Shown here piece by piece: positions 8,175 through 15,994 of a stretch of DNA of 30,957 nucleotides. The notes under the pieces were generated by a model. That model saw only the letters and a program-made list of their open reading frames with translations. It was not told the origin of the DNA and ran no database searches. Both the position numbers and the translations under genes were made by a program. The stretch spans positions 13,601-44,557 of the forward strand of contig DCAT01000082.1 of NCBI GenBank assembly GCA_002312935.1, given 5' to 3'. Source of the stretch: Oceanospirillaceae bacterium UBA1126 (GTDB taxonomy: Bacteria; Pseudomonadota; Gammaproteobacteria; Pseudomonadales; Balneatricaceae). Within the stretch, counting starts at the first letter, position 1, and each line of letters opens with the position of its first letter.

Positions 8175-8624
8175 ATGTTGAAATCTAAAAACGCGCTCAC
8201 CCGGTGGGCATTATCAATAGCTACTGTGAGCGTACTATTAGCGTGTAGTGAGACACAAAGTACTGCCACCGATGTATCTGCAAGATGGTACACCCCGCAA
8301 CAGCTAGCACAAGGCAGGGCTATTTTTGCTGAGAATTGTGCAGCCTGTCATGGTGCCAATGGTGAAGGTGTTAGCAATTGGCAAACCCCAGACTCAAATG
8401 GCTTTTATCCAGCTCCTCCTGTTAATGGCACTGCCCACGCTTGGCATCATTCCCTTGCGGTATTATTGCGTACTATTAACCAAGGTGGAGAACAACTGGG
8501 TGGACGCATGCCTGGGTTTCAGGGCAGGTTAACTGAGTTAGAGCAGCGATCCGCGGTCGCAGCTTTTCAAGACTACTGGCCTGATGATATCTATGCCCAA
8601 TGGCTTGTGATTGATAACCGATAA
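8175..8624 (+). CDS. Monoheme c-type cytochrome, lipoprotein
   Basis: About 149 residues from the ATG at 8175 (an in-frame TTG lies at 8160). The signal ends in a lipobox, VLLAC followed by SET, so it should be membrane-anchored by a lipid. One heme site, CAACH, is followed by a segment with APPVNGTAHAWHHSLA and a likely axial Met in GGRMPGF. It is a class I-type cytochrome, an electron carrier in the periplasm. It is clearly paralogous to the cytochrome at 13964-14401: both share WYxxxQ before the heme, CAACHG, PAPPxNG, HAWHHSLA, and a TxxxxG block. It is first of four cytochrome genes in a row. Confidence 0.88.
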   Translation: MLKSKNALTRWALSIATVSVLLACSETQSTATDVSARWYTPQQLAQGRAIFAENCAACHGANGEGVSNWQTPDSNGFYPAPPVNGTAHAWHHSLAVLLRTINQGGEQLGGRMPGFQGRLTELEQRSAVAAFQDYWPDDIYAQWLVIDNR

Positions 8625-8675
8625 GCGGTTTAAAGTGCCTGTAAACCAATTAAAATGACTCGTTATTAGGTAAAA

Positions 8676-9086
8676 ATGAACAGAAAATATAACGTAATAA
8701 TAATTCTATTATCAGGGTTTCTCATGGTTAGTTCCCTTTATGCAGACCATAAAAAAAGTCACGTAGATGTCGAAATTGGTGACTTATCACCTATGGCTAC
8801 TAAAGGCCAGGTTGTGTTTAACACTAGCTGTGCATCCTGCCATGGTGTGAATGCCGCAGGTGGCATTGGGGGCCCACCGTTGATCCACAACACCTATAAC
8901 CCCGGGCATCATGCAAATGCATCCTTTACTAATGCCGTGCGCAATGGGGTGCGGCAGCACCATTGGAAATTTGGTGATATGCCTCCACAAAAGCACATCG
9001 CTTTTGGTGACATGGTTTTTTTAATGAAGTTTATTCGCGAAGTTCAGCAGCAAAATGGTATTACCACTTCGGTCCATAAAATGTAG
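8676..9086 (+). CDS. Monoheme c-type cytochrome, secreted
   Basis: A 136-residue periplasmic protein with signal peptide (hydrophobic IIILLSGFLMVSS, cleavage near LYA). The heme motif is CASCH at residues ~52-56, with an axial-Met candidate in FGDMPPQ. The GGIGGPPLI segment resembles small class I cytochromes that donate to oxidases or dehydrogenases. It lies 51 bases after the preceding cytochrome with TTAGGT upstream of the ATG, so co-transcription is likely. The partner is unknown. Confidence 0.87.
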   Translation: MNRKYNVIIILLSGFLMVSSLYADHKKSHVDVEIGDLSPMATKGQVVFNTSCASCHGVNAAGGIGGPPLIHNTYNPGHHANASFTNAVRNGVRQHHWKFGDMPPQKHIAFGDMVFLMKFIREVQQQNGITTSVHKM

Positions 9087-9144
9087 TTTTATTAGATTAG
9101 TTAATGCCTAAGTTCGTGCAGTCCAAAATGATTTTATAGAGAAA

Positions 9145-9618
9145 ATGATGATGATTAATATAGCAAAAAAAATAACGGCTATTGTTATGATGCTCGTAGG
9201 CCTATCAAGCGTCCCAACCGTAAGTGCTCATGAAGGTGCAACAGGTGTTGTTAAACAGCGCATGGGCGCTATGTCTGACATGGCTGATGCTATGAAAGCG
9301 ATGGCGTTAGTGGTGAAAGGTAAACAAGGGTTTGATTCGGTATTGTTCACAGAAAATGGGGGCATTATTGTGGGACACAGCGACATGATTCCATCTTTAT
9401 TTACTCAAGGATTAGAGCAAGATATGAGTGAGGCCTCGCCAGCTATTTGGCAGCAGTGGGACGATTTTGTGAGTATTAGTATTCGAACAAAAACTGATGC
9501 TGAAGACCTTGTCCAAATGGCCCAAGAGGGCGGGGAACTGCGCCCGCTTACTAAGCAATTTGTAAAGCTTAGTGGTGGTTGTAAAGCATGCCATAAAGCC
9601 TATCGGAAAAAGAAGTAA
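9145..9618 (+). CDS. Cytochrome c'/c-556 family protein
   Basis: A 157-residue class II cytochrome, a four-helix-bundle type with the heme near the C-terminus. The signal peptide ends near VSA. The N-terminal RMGAMSDMADAMKAM includes a Met in the position that serves as sixth ligand in c-556, and the heme motif CKACHKAYRKK is 10 residues from the end. Known from the family: these proteins can bind small ligands or transfer electrons. Three consecutive ATG codons open the gene (9145, 9148, 9151), so the exact start is uncertain by two residues. Confidence 0.9.
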   Translation: MMMINIAKKITAIVMMLVGLSSVPTVSAHEGATGVVKQRMGAMSDMADAMKAMALVVKGKQGFDSVLFTENGGIIVGHSDMIPSLFTQGLEQDMSEASPAIWQQWDDFVSISIRTKTDAEDLVQMAQEGGELRPLTKQFVKLSGGCKACHKAYRKKK

Positions 9619-9623
9619 ACACC

Positions 9624-10487
9624 GTGAAACGAATCAATTATTTATTTATTATACTGGCATCATCTGGTTTTTCGCTGCTTGTTACACCGACATTCGCTGC
9701 TACAACATCACAAGAAGAGGCAATATCTCGCGGGGAGTATGTGTTTCACATTGGTGGTTGTGCCTCGTGCCATACTCAGGACCAGCCTTTGGCAGGTGGT
9801 GTGGAGTTGGCCACCCCATTTGGTGTCTTTATTGGCCCTAACATTAGTCCGGATAACCAGCACGGTATTGGGGGATGGAGTAATGCACAATTTATTAAAG
9901 CTATGCGCGAAGGGGTAAGCCCTGAAGGAGAACATTATTATCCAGCATTCCCATATACATCATACGTAAATATGCCAGAACAGGATTTGCTTGACCTTAA
10001 GTCTTACTTGGATGCGCAAGAGCCTGTGTCTGCGGCTACGCTGCCCCACAAATTAAAATTCCCTTATAATCAGCGCACACTCTTAGGTGTTTGGAAGCTT
10101 CTCAATACCACAGATAAATGGGTGCCAGACCCTAATCAAAGTGCCATTTGGAATAGAGGGGGTTATCTTGCTAATGGGCCTAGCCACTGTACTCAATGTC
10201 ATAGCCCAAGAAATTTTATCGGTGGCTTGCAAGTAGAAGCTGGCATGGTGGGCAACAAACAAGGACCTGAAGGGGAAAGTGTACCGCCGTTACTCGGTAT
10301 GAGTGAGGCCGGGTTTGGTATGTGGACTAAAGAAGATATCGCATTTTCCTTAGAAATAGGGATGACGCCAGAAGGCGATTTTCTAGGTGGAAGTATGAGC
10401 CATGTCCTTGAAAATACGACAGGGAAAATGACAGCTGAAGACATAGAGGCGCTTTCGACATACCTGTATTTATTGAACAACCCATGA
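9624..10487 (+). CDS. Diheme c-type cytochrome
   Basis: A 287-residue periplasmic cytochrome with two heme sites, CASCH (residue ~47) and CTQCH (residue ~190), each leading a class I domain. The start is a GTG at 9624, five bases after the preceding stop, so it is coupled to the cytochrome c' gene. The signal peptide ends near TFAA. Features such as GGVELATPFGVFIGPNISPD and YPAFPYTSYVNMPEQDL are those of the diheme subunits of membrane-bound alcohol/aldehyde dehydrogenase and related donors. No dehydrogenase gene is adjacent, so here it may act as an electron relay for the neighbouring cytochromes. Confidence 0.9.
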   Translation: MKRINYLFIILASSGFSLLVTPTFAATTSQEEAISRGEYVFHIGGCASCHTQDQPLAGGVELATPFGVFIGPNISPDNQHGIGGWSNAQFIKAMREGVSPEGEHYYPAFPYTSYVNMPEQDLLDLKSYLDAQEPVSAATLPHKLKFPYNQRTLLGVWKLLNTTDKWVPDPNQSAIWNRGGYLANGPSHCTQCHSPRNFIGGLQVEAGMVGNKQGPEGESVPPLLGMSEAGFGMWTKEDIAFSLEIGMTPEGDFLGGSMSHVLENTTGKMTAEDIEALSTYLYLLNNP

Positions 10488-10560
10488 CCTGTGTGTAACA
10501 CTTAGTTTCTATAGTCTGGTTCTATGCTATGTTTCCATATGTAATTGCAGGAAACAGTGC

Positions 10561-10602
10561 ATGAAAACTGTGAGCCAACTCGCAAAAACAGCATGCGACT
10601 AA
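10561..10602 (+). pseudogene. N-terminal remnant of a MerR-family regulator (CueR-like)
   Basis: A 13-codon open frame with a good ribosome site (AGGAA, seven bases before the ATG) reads MKTVSQLAKTACD and then stops at TAA 10600-10602. MKTVSQLAK is the typical opening of MerR-family metal regulators, where the helix-turn-helix and wing would follow. Those ~60 residues are missing. The C-terminal helix of the same kind of protein resumes at 10622 in another frame. Inference: an internal deletion has destroyed the regulator of the copA operon. Confidence 0.6.
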
Positions 10603-10621
10603 AGGGGACTCCCCCTGTACT

Positions 10622-10819
10622 ATGGTCAAAGATATGCTGAGCCAACGAGTGCCGATGGCAGTGGCTAAAAGACGCCTGTTAGAAAAGCAAATGGTGCTCA
10701 TGAAGCTAGCTTTGAAACAGTGGCAGGCTATGTCATATGACGTGCCAGATGAGCACCGCGTACATCACCTAATTGAACATTGGAACACGCCAACAGTGGA
10801 GGTTAACAGCCATGAGTAA
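10622..10819 (+). CDS. Small protein matching the C-terminal part of a MerR-family regulator; probable gene remnant
   Basis: A 65-residue open frame: a basic amphipathic helix (MLSQRVPMAVAKRRLLEKQ, then KLALKQWQAM), then DVPDEHRVHHLIEHW. This matches the dimerization helix and tail of MerR/CueR-like proteins, which usually end VCHLIE. Here the Cys has become His, so a metal-binding thiol is lost. No DNA-binding domain precedes it in frame. The frame overlaps the copA start by eight bases (ATGAGTAA), so translation through it could still feed copA. That may be why it is retained. An AGGGGA lies 15 bases upstream of its ATG. It could be a functional small protein, but a truncated regulator is the simpler reading. 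Confidence 0.55.
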   Translation: MVKDMLSQRVPMAVAKRRLLEKQMVLMKLALKQWQAMSYDVPDEHRVHHLIEHWNTPTVEVNSHE

Positions 10820-13058
10820 TAACCAACAAGACACGATTACTCAGTTAACCCTATCTGGAGTGACGTGTGCTGGCTGCGTAGGCCGTATTGAAAAGGCGCT
10901 TAATCAAGCCCCAGGAGTGGTGGCTGCGCAAGTGAACTTTGCCAGCCGAACTGCAGAAGTAAGTGGTGGAGATGTTCATCAGCTGATTAAAGCGGTGCAA
11001 GAGGCCGGTTACGAAGCGACGCTCATAGAAGACCCTGCCGTAGCTGAGGAACAGCAAACCAAAGCGTTAAGTCAACTGTTGAAGAGCCGATCTTGGTATG
11101 CTGCTTCGGGTGTTGGGTTAGGTGTTGGCTTAATGTTATTTGGCATGGAGATCGGCGATCCATTTATACTGCGTGCTGTTGGCTGGCTTACCTTGGCAAT
11201 GATGTTAATGACGGGTGAGCATTTTTACAAAAGTGGCTTTAAGGCGCTTAAGTCTGGCCATGCCAACATGGATACTTTGATCGCTATAGGGACCAGTGCT
11301 GCTTGGCTATATTCTATCTTAGTGGTTTATCAACCAAGCATGTTCCCAGAAGCTGCTCGCGGGGTTTATTTTGAAGCTGCTGTGATGATTATTGGCTTAG
11401 TTAACCTAGGCCAAGTGTTAGAAATGCGTGCACGTCTTAAAACCCAATCTAGCCTTAAAAATTTGCTTGGCCTGCGCCCAAACCATGCTTGTTTGGTAGC
11501 TTCTGGTGGCATAGCGATGGCAACTGAGGTTGAGGTTAATATTATCCAAGTTAAAGTGGGAGATTGGCTGCGTATTAAACCAGGTGATCGGGTGCCTGTA
11601 GATGGCAAAGTGACTCAGGGAGAAAGTTACTTTGATGAAGCCATGCTAACAGGTGAGCCCATGCCAGTGCTCAAAAAGCTGGGTGACGAGTTGGTGTCGG
11701 GCGCTATTAACGGCCAAGGTAGCGTTGTCTATGAAGCCACTCGAGTGGGCAAAGATACTGCCTTAGCGCGCATTGTTGAAATGGTTCGACAAGCACAAAA
11801 CAGTAAACCGTCGATCAGCCAGCTAGCGGATAAAGTGGCTGCCATTTTTGTACCTGTGGTGATTATTATCGCCGTGATAACCGCAATAGCATGGTATTTT
11901 TTTGGCCCTCAACCTGCGCTCACTTATAGTTTCGTTAGTGCCATATCAGTTCTTATTATTGCGTGCCCATGTGCGTTGGGTTTGGCTACCCCTATTTCAG
12001 TGATGATTGGTGTAGGTAAAGCTGCACAATTAGGCATATTGGTGCGTAATGCTGAAGCACTGCAGCAAGCGAGTAACATCCACTGGGTGGTGTTAGACAA
12101 AACTGGTACGATTACTCAAGGCCGCCCCAGCGTTGAAGACCACGTGGTCTTTAACGGGGCAGATAAAGCACAGAATTTAGCGATTGCCGAAGCGATAGAA
12201 CACTCATCCGAACATCCCATTGGGTTAGCTATCGTGGCATATTGCCGCGAGCACCAGTCCCTTCGAGCACCAGATTTATCCTCGGCAGTGCCAAGTGCCA
12301 AGCACTTTACTTCTGTACAGGGCATGGGTGTAGTGAGTGGTGATTTTATTATGGGTAATGTGAAGCTAATGCAGGTTCATAAGGTTGATATTAGCACTGC
12401 AAAAGTATGGTTAGATGCGCAGGAACAGGGCGCCAGAAGCATCGTATTACTCGCCCATAAAGATAAACTAGTAGGCGCATTCGCCCTTGAAGATGCCTTG
12501 AAGCAAGATAGTGTGAACGCTGTAAAACGCCTTAAAGCTGAGGGCATCAAAGTCATGATGTTAACGGGAGACAGTCAGGCAACAGCGCAAAGGGTGGCTC
12601 GTTTGGTAGGTGTGGATGACTATGCCGCAGACCTTATGCCTGAGGATAAATTGAATAAGATCAAACAGCTACAGGACCGGGGCCAAGTAGTTGCTATGGT
12701 AGGTGATGGAATCAACGACGCTCCAGCTTTAAGCCAAGCTAATGTCAGCTTTTCCATGGGTCAGGGCACTGATGTGGCGATTGAGAGTGCAGATCTGTGC
12801 TTACTCAATAGCTCCCTGCATGGTGTTGCAGATGCCATTGAATTAAGCCACGCTACGTTGCGCAATATCAAACAAAACTTATGGGGCGCATTTACTTATA
12901 ACACCCTAGGTATTCCTATAGCGGCAGGTGTGTTTTTTCCTCTCACAGGCATGTTACTTAGCCCTATGATAGCTGCCTTGGCTATGTCCTTATCATCGGT
13001 CACCGTGGTGACTAATGCTAACCGATTACGTTTGTTTAAGCCTAGCCCCCGCAACTAG
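10812..13058 (+). CDS. copA: Cu(I)-exporting P1B-type ATPase CopA
   Basis: A 748-residue inner-membrane ATPase that pumps Cu(I) out of the cytoplasm. It has one N-terminal heavy-metal-associated domain (TCAGC, Cys19 and Cys22), the transmembrane metal site CPCALG (Cys385/Cys387), the phosphorylation site DKTGT with Asp429, the HP motif in SSEHPIG, MLTGDS, and GDGINDAP at ~631. In the last helices, YNTLGIP and MSLSS supply the Tyr/Asn and Met/Ser that define Cu(I) pumps. The start at 10812 is supported by GGAGG nine bases upstream and by family alignment. An in-frame ATG at 10773 lies inside the preceding frame and was not chosen. The expected CueR-type regulator is present only as debris just upstream. 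Confidence 0.95.
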   Translation: MSNNQQDTITQLTLSGVTCAGCVGRIEKALNQAPGVVAAQVNFASRTAEVSGGDVHQLIKAVQEAGYEATLIEDPAVAEEQQTKALSQLLKSRSWYAASGVGLGVGLMLFGMEIGDPFILRAVGWLTLAMMLMTGEHFYKSGFKALKSGHANMDTLIAIGTSAAWLYSILVVYQPSMFPEAARGVYFEAAVMIIGLVNLGQVLEMRARLKTQSSLKNLLGLRPNHACLVASGGIAMATEVEVNIIQVKVGDWLRIKPGDRVPVDGKVTQGESYFDEAMLTGEPMPVLKKLGDELVSGAINGQGSVVYEATRVGKDTALARIVEMVRQAQNSKPSISQLADKVAAIFVPVVIIIAVITAIAWYFFGPQPALTYSFVSAISVLIIACPCALGLATPISVMIGVGKAAQLGILVRNAEALQQASNIHWVVLDKTGTITQGRPSVEDHVVFNGADKAQNLAIAEAIEHSSEHPIGLAIVAYCREHQSLRAPDLSSAVPSAKHFTSVQGMGVVSGDFIMGNVKLMQVHKVDISTAKVWLDAQEQGARSIVLLAHKDKLVGAFALEDALKQDSVNAVKRLKAEGIKVMMLTGDSQATAQRVARLVGVDDYAADLMPEDKLNKIKQLQDRGQVVAMVGDGINDAPALSQANVSFSMGQGTDVAIESADLCLLNSSLHGVADAIELSHATLRNIKQNLWGAFTYNTLGIPIAAGVFFPLTGMLLSPMIAALAMSLSSVTVVTNANRLRLFKPSPRN

Positions 13059-13967
13059 CTAGAGCACTTGGGGTTGAGGGTGACGGCGGCGGGCGCCAAT
13101 GGCCTGTACCATAACGCCCAGCATAATTATGCTACCACCCACTAACGTCCAGTTACCGGGGTGCTCATTAAACAAAAACCAAACCCAAATAGGGCTTAAT
13201 ATTACTTCAAGCATTGTTAGCAAGGTTAGCTCTGCTGCAGACACGTGTTTTGAACCAGAAATAAATAACACCAAGGCTAATCCCATTTGAAAAACACCCA
13301 GAGCTAAACAAATAGCAAGGTCTACCCAGCTGATAGCAAAATCGTCAATAGCGACAGCCGCTACGAGCATGGAGAACAAGCCACCAACCACTGCCGCAGG
13401 CAACATATCGCTGCCTTTGCCGCGGCGAAAGATTACGCTAAAGGCAGCATAAAAAACTGCCATCATGAGTGCAAAAGCCATACCGATAATACCGTCGCCA
13501 CTTAGGGCATTACCAACCATCACGCTAACGCCCACACTAGTGAGTGCAATGGCGGCCCAGGTACGTTTTTTAACGCGCTCACCGAGGATAAACCATCCCA
13601 GCAAGGCAGCAATAAATGGTGATGAACTTAACAGAAAGGTGACGTTGGCTACACTAGTATGGAGCAGTGCAAAAATGTTGCCAAAAAATGAAGCGCCCAA
13701 AAAGATGCCAGCTAAAAGGCTAAGCTTATTGGTACGTTTTAAAGGGGTTATGAGGTCACCTTTGTGGCGCCACGCCATTACTGTAAATATAGTAATAATT
13801 AACCCAATCGAGCGAAAGAAGACAATATGCCAGCCTGATGCCTCACTGATATAACGCACACCAACACCAGCAGTACTCCACAATAGGCCGCACATAATGA
13901 CCATGATGGCCCCATTACGATACAAGTGGTTGGGGATTGTTGCACTGGGTGAAGCTAATTGAGTCAT
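13059..13967 (-). CDS. EamA/DMT-family permease
   Basis: A 302-residue inner-membrane protein with about ten hydrophobic helices in two EamA repeats, the drug/metabolite transporter fold (for example MCGLLWSTAGVGVRYI and the C-terminal WTLVGGSIIMLGV). The substrate cannot be predicted. The start at ATG 13967 forms an ATGA overlap with the cytochrome gene upstream. The frame is open to 14132, but the extra 55 residues lie inside that cytochrome and lack membrane-protein character. Its stop abuts the copA stop at 13058 with no gap, so the two converge directly. Confidence 0.88.
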   Translation of the reverse strand: MTQLASPSATIPNHLYRNGAIMVIMCGLLWSTAGVGVRYISEASGWHIVFFRSIGLIITIFTVMAWRHKGDLITPLKRTNKLSLLAGIFLGASFFGNIFALLHTSVANVTFLLSSSPFIAALLGWFILGERVKKRTWAAIALTSVGVSVMVGNALSGDGIIGMAFALMMAVFYAAFSVIFRRGKGSDMLPAAVVGGLFSMLVAAVAIDDFAISWVDLAICLALGVFQMGLALVLFISGSKHVSAAELTLLTMLEVILSPIWVWFLFNEHPGNWTLVGGSIIMLGVMVQAIGARRRHPQPQVL

Positions 13968-14401
13968 GGGTTTGCCTGTGACCAAGCAGTGTAGATTGCG
14001 GCTGGCCAGAGGCTTTGAGCCCAAGCTAATGTAGCCATAATTTCTTCTTCTGTAAGGGTGTCTTTCCAAGCTGGCATGGCGCCACGGCCTTGGATAACTG
14101 TGTGGGTTAAATCTGCTAACGAGTGATGCCAAGCGTGGCCACTACCATTTAAGGGGGGTGCTGGGCGGATGCCAGCAGCATCAGCTTGTGTCCAGTTTAG
14201 CGCCCCTTGGCCCTGGTCGCCATGACATGCAGCACAGTGGGTTGCATATAAAGCGTTCCCTTGGTTCACCTGGTCCTGACTATACCACTGGGTAACATTG
14301 TTTTTAGTGGTGTTATTCTCTTTGGCTAAATAGACATAGGTACTCAATACTGCAACCAGTGCTAAACACGCGATTAATAGTAAATTTTGAGTTTTACTCA
14401 T
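13964..14401 (-). CDS. Monoheme c-type cytochrome, membrane-anchored, paralogue of the 8175-8624 gene
   Basis: About 145 residues from the ATG at 14401 (another ATG at 14419 has no ribosome site, while TAGG lies upstream of 14401). An N-terminal hydrophobic helix (LLLIACLALVAVLS) without a clean cleavage site suggests a membrane anchor. The heme motif is CAACH, followed by a probable Met ligand in GRGAMPAWKD. It shares WYSQDQ, APPLNGSGHAWHHSLADL and the end ...WP..IYTAW with the first cytochrome of the block, so the two are duplicates. Its stop overlaps the start of the EamA gene (ATGA), so the two are co-translated. Confidence 0.87.
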   Translation of the reverse strand: MSKTQNLLLIACLALVAVLSTYVYLAKENNTTKNNVTQWYSQDQVNQGNALYATHCAACHGDQGQGALNWTQADAAGIRPAPPLNGSGHAWHHSLADLTHTVIQGRGAMPAWKDTLTEEEIMATLAWAQSLWPAAIYTAWSQANP

Positions 14402-14484
14402 GGCCTGGAACCTATTCATAAATTAATATCGCCGCACTATATAACATGCTGGTGAGCACGGTCTATGGTTGGTGTATTGATTCA

Positions 14485-14513
14485 TTGTTCTGGCGGGGGA
14501 ATTATTTTATAAT
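14485..14513 (+). promoter_or_regulatory. Candidate sigma70 promoter of the gtrA operon
   Basis: TTGTTC (14485-14490), 17-base spacer, then consensus TATAAT (14508-14513), 43 bases before the gtrA start. The -10 is perfect and the -35 matches at TTG only. Confidence 0.45.
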
Positions 14514-14556
14514 TTTGCACTCTTAGCCTTACTAGAATTCATATTTGGCCCTTTAG

Positions 14557-14964
14557 ATGGCAAACGCCGCATCATTGTTAACACTTGTTAAGTTGGTACT
14601 TCGCTTTTTGGTAAGTGGTGGTATTGCTACGGCAGTTCACTGGACTGCATTATGGGGCTTAATTCTTCTTCAAGTAGACGCTGTGCTGGCGTCTAGTATT
14701 GGTGCTTTTTTAGGCGCTATCGTGAATTATTTTTTACAATATTTTTTCACTTTTAAAACTAAGCGCCAACATAAAAAAGCGCTGTTAGCTTATGCTCCAG
14801 CTGTGTTGGTGAGTTGGCTGCTAAACTTAGTACTATTCTATAGCCTTTACGGTGACGTTTTTCTAGACCCGTTGGTGGCCCAGGTGGTTACTACAGGTGT
14901 GGTCATGGTAGTTAATTTTCTGTTATATAAAAAGGTAGTGTTCCGTGCAAAATCAAACACCTAG
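14557..14964 (+). CDS. GtrA-family membrane protein (putative lipid-linked sugar flippase)
   Basis: A 135-residue protein with four hydrophobic helices: FLVSGGIATAVHWTALW, SSIGAFLGAIVNYFLQYFFTF, the YAPAVLVSWLLNLVLFY region, and VVTTGVVMVVNFLLYKKVVF. The GAIVNYFLQYFFTF segment is the family signature. In serotype-conversion systems GtrA flips polyprenyl-phosphate-linked sugars across the inner membrane. It heads an overlapping operon with a GT2 and a GT39 enzyme, the classic gtrA-gtrB-gtrX logic. No clear ribosome site precedes the ATG. Confidence 0.88.
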   Translation: MANAASLLTLVKLVLRFLVSGGIATAVHWTALWGLILLQVDAVLASSIGAFLGAIVNYFLQYFFTFKTKRQHKKALLAYAPAVLVSWLLNLVLFYSLYGDVFLDPLVAQVVTTGVVMVVNFLLYKKVVFRAKSNT

Positions 14965-15994
14965 TGGAACAACTAAGGTAGATCCAATTGTTGCCACTCC
15001 CATGATTTCCTTAGTAATTCCCGTTTATAACGAAATTGAAGTTTTACCGCTATTGTTTGAACGTGTAAGAAAAGTTATGCATAACATTAACTTAGCCTAT
15101 GAAATAGTGATGGTAGATGATGGTAGTAAGGATACTAGTGCTAGTTACCTGATCCAACAAGCGCAACATGATGAATGTGTAAAAGCTGTTATTTTATCTC
15201 GTAACTTTGGTAAAGAAGCTGCTTTGTCTGCTGGTTTAGAGCAAGCTGGGGGGGATGTTATTATTGTGCTCGACGCAGATTTACAAAACCCTCCAGAATT
15301 GATTCCAGAAATGCTAGAGAAATGGCGTGATGGCGCTGACATAGTGGCTATGAAGCGGCGTAATCGAGAGGGGGAGTCGTGGGTTAAGAAATCGGGTTCT
15401 TATATTTATTATCGTATTATGAATCGTATTACTGGCCCTATGAGCATCCCTGAAGATACTGGAGATTTTCGCCTCATGAGTCGTAGATCACTGGATTCAC
15501 TTAACCAGTTACCAGAGCGAAACCGATACATGAAAGGCTTATTTGCTTGGGTGGGTTATCCCACTCATGTGATGGAGTATGATGTGGCCGATCGTGCTGC
15601 AGGGGAAACCAAGTGGAACTATTTCAACTTATTTGGCTTGGCCTTTGAAGGAATTACGTCTTTTTCTGTTGCGCCACTCAGAGCTATGGTGCTGTTGGGC
15701 CTTGTGACGGCAGCATTAGGTGGCTTTTATGGTGCTTGGATCGTAGTGGAAGCGCTCCTTTTTGGTAATGACTCGGCTGGATTTCCAACCATTATCGCCA
15801 TGATTACTTTTTTAGGAGGGGTGCAATTACTCTCCATAGGTGTGTTGGGTGAGTATGTGGGTAAAACCTATTTCGAGGCCAAGCAACGGCCACTATTTAT
15901 TATTCAAGATGTAGTGCAAAAGTCTGTGCAAAGACCTAGTGAACACACATCTATAGCATTAGAAGGGACACCAGTTAATGTTACAAAGGACTAA
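14945..15994 (+). CDS. Family 2 polyprenyl-phosphate glycosyltransferase (GtrB/ArnC-like)
   Basis: A 349-residue inner-membrane enzyme. The GT-A domain starts ISLVIPVYNE, with VDDGSKDTSA and DADLQNPPE carrying the nucleotide-sugar and metal-binding Asp residues, then DTGDFRLMSR. Two C-terminal membrane helices (residues ~245-275 and ~283-310) anchor it, ending GEYVGKTYFEAKQRP. It should move a sugar from a nucleotide donor to undecaprenyl phosphate. The GTG start at 14945 is supported by AAAGG eight bases upstream and overlaps gtrA by 20 bases. An ATG at 15002 would also keep the domain intact. Confidence 0.92.
   Translation: MQNQTPSGTTKVDPIVATPMISLVIPVYNEIEVLPLLFERVRKVMHNINLAYEIVMVDDGSKDTSASYLIQQAQHDECVKAVILSRNFGKEAALSAGLEQAGGDVIIVLDADLQNPPELIPEMLEKWRDGADIVAMKRRNREGESWVKKSGSYIYYRIMNRITGPMSIPEDTGDFRLMSRRSLDSLNQLPERNRYMKGLFAWVGYPTHVMEYDVADRAAGETKWNYFNLFGLAFEGITSFSVAPLRAMVLLGLVTAALGGFYGAWIVVEALLFGNDSAGFPTIIAMITFLGGVQLLSIGVLGEYVGKTYFEAKQRPLFIIQDVVQKSVQRPSEHTSIALEGTPVNVTKD

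Noticed and set aside
7652..10625. The 10-mer TGTACTATGG occurs at 7652-7661 and 10616-10625, resembling the core of MerR-type promoters
   Set aside because: The second copy spans the ATG of the MerR-remnant frame, and neither copy has matching -35/-10 spacing. Chance similarity cannot be excluded.
10773..10811. Upstream in-frame ATG of copA
   Set aside because: The 13 extra residues lie inside the preceding frame and have no good ribosome site, while GGAGG precedes 10812 at ideal distance.
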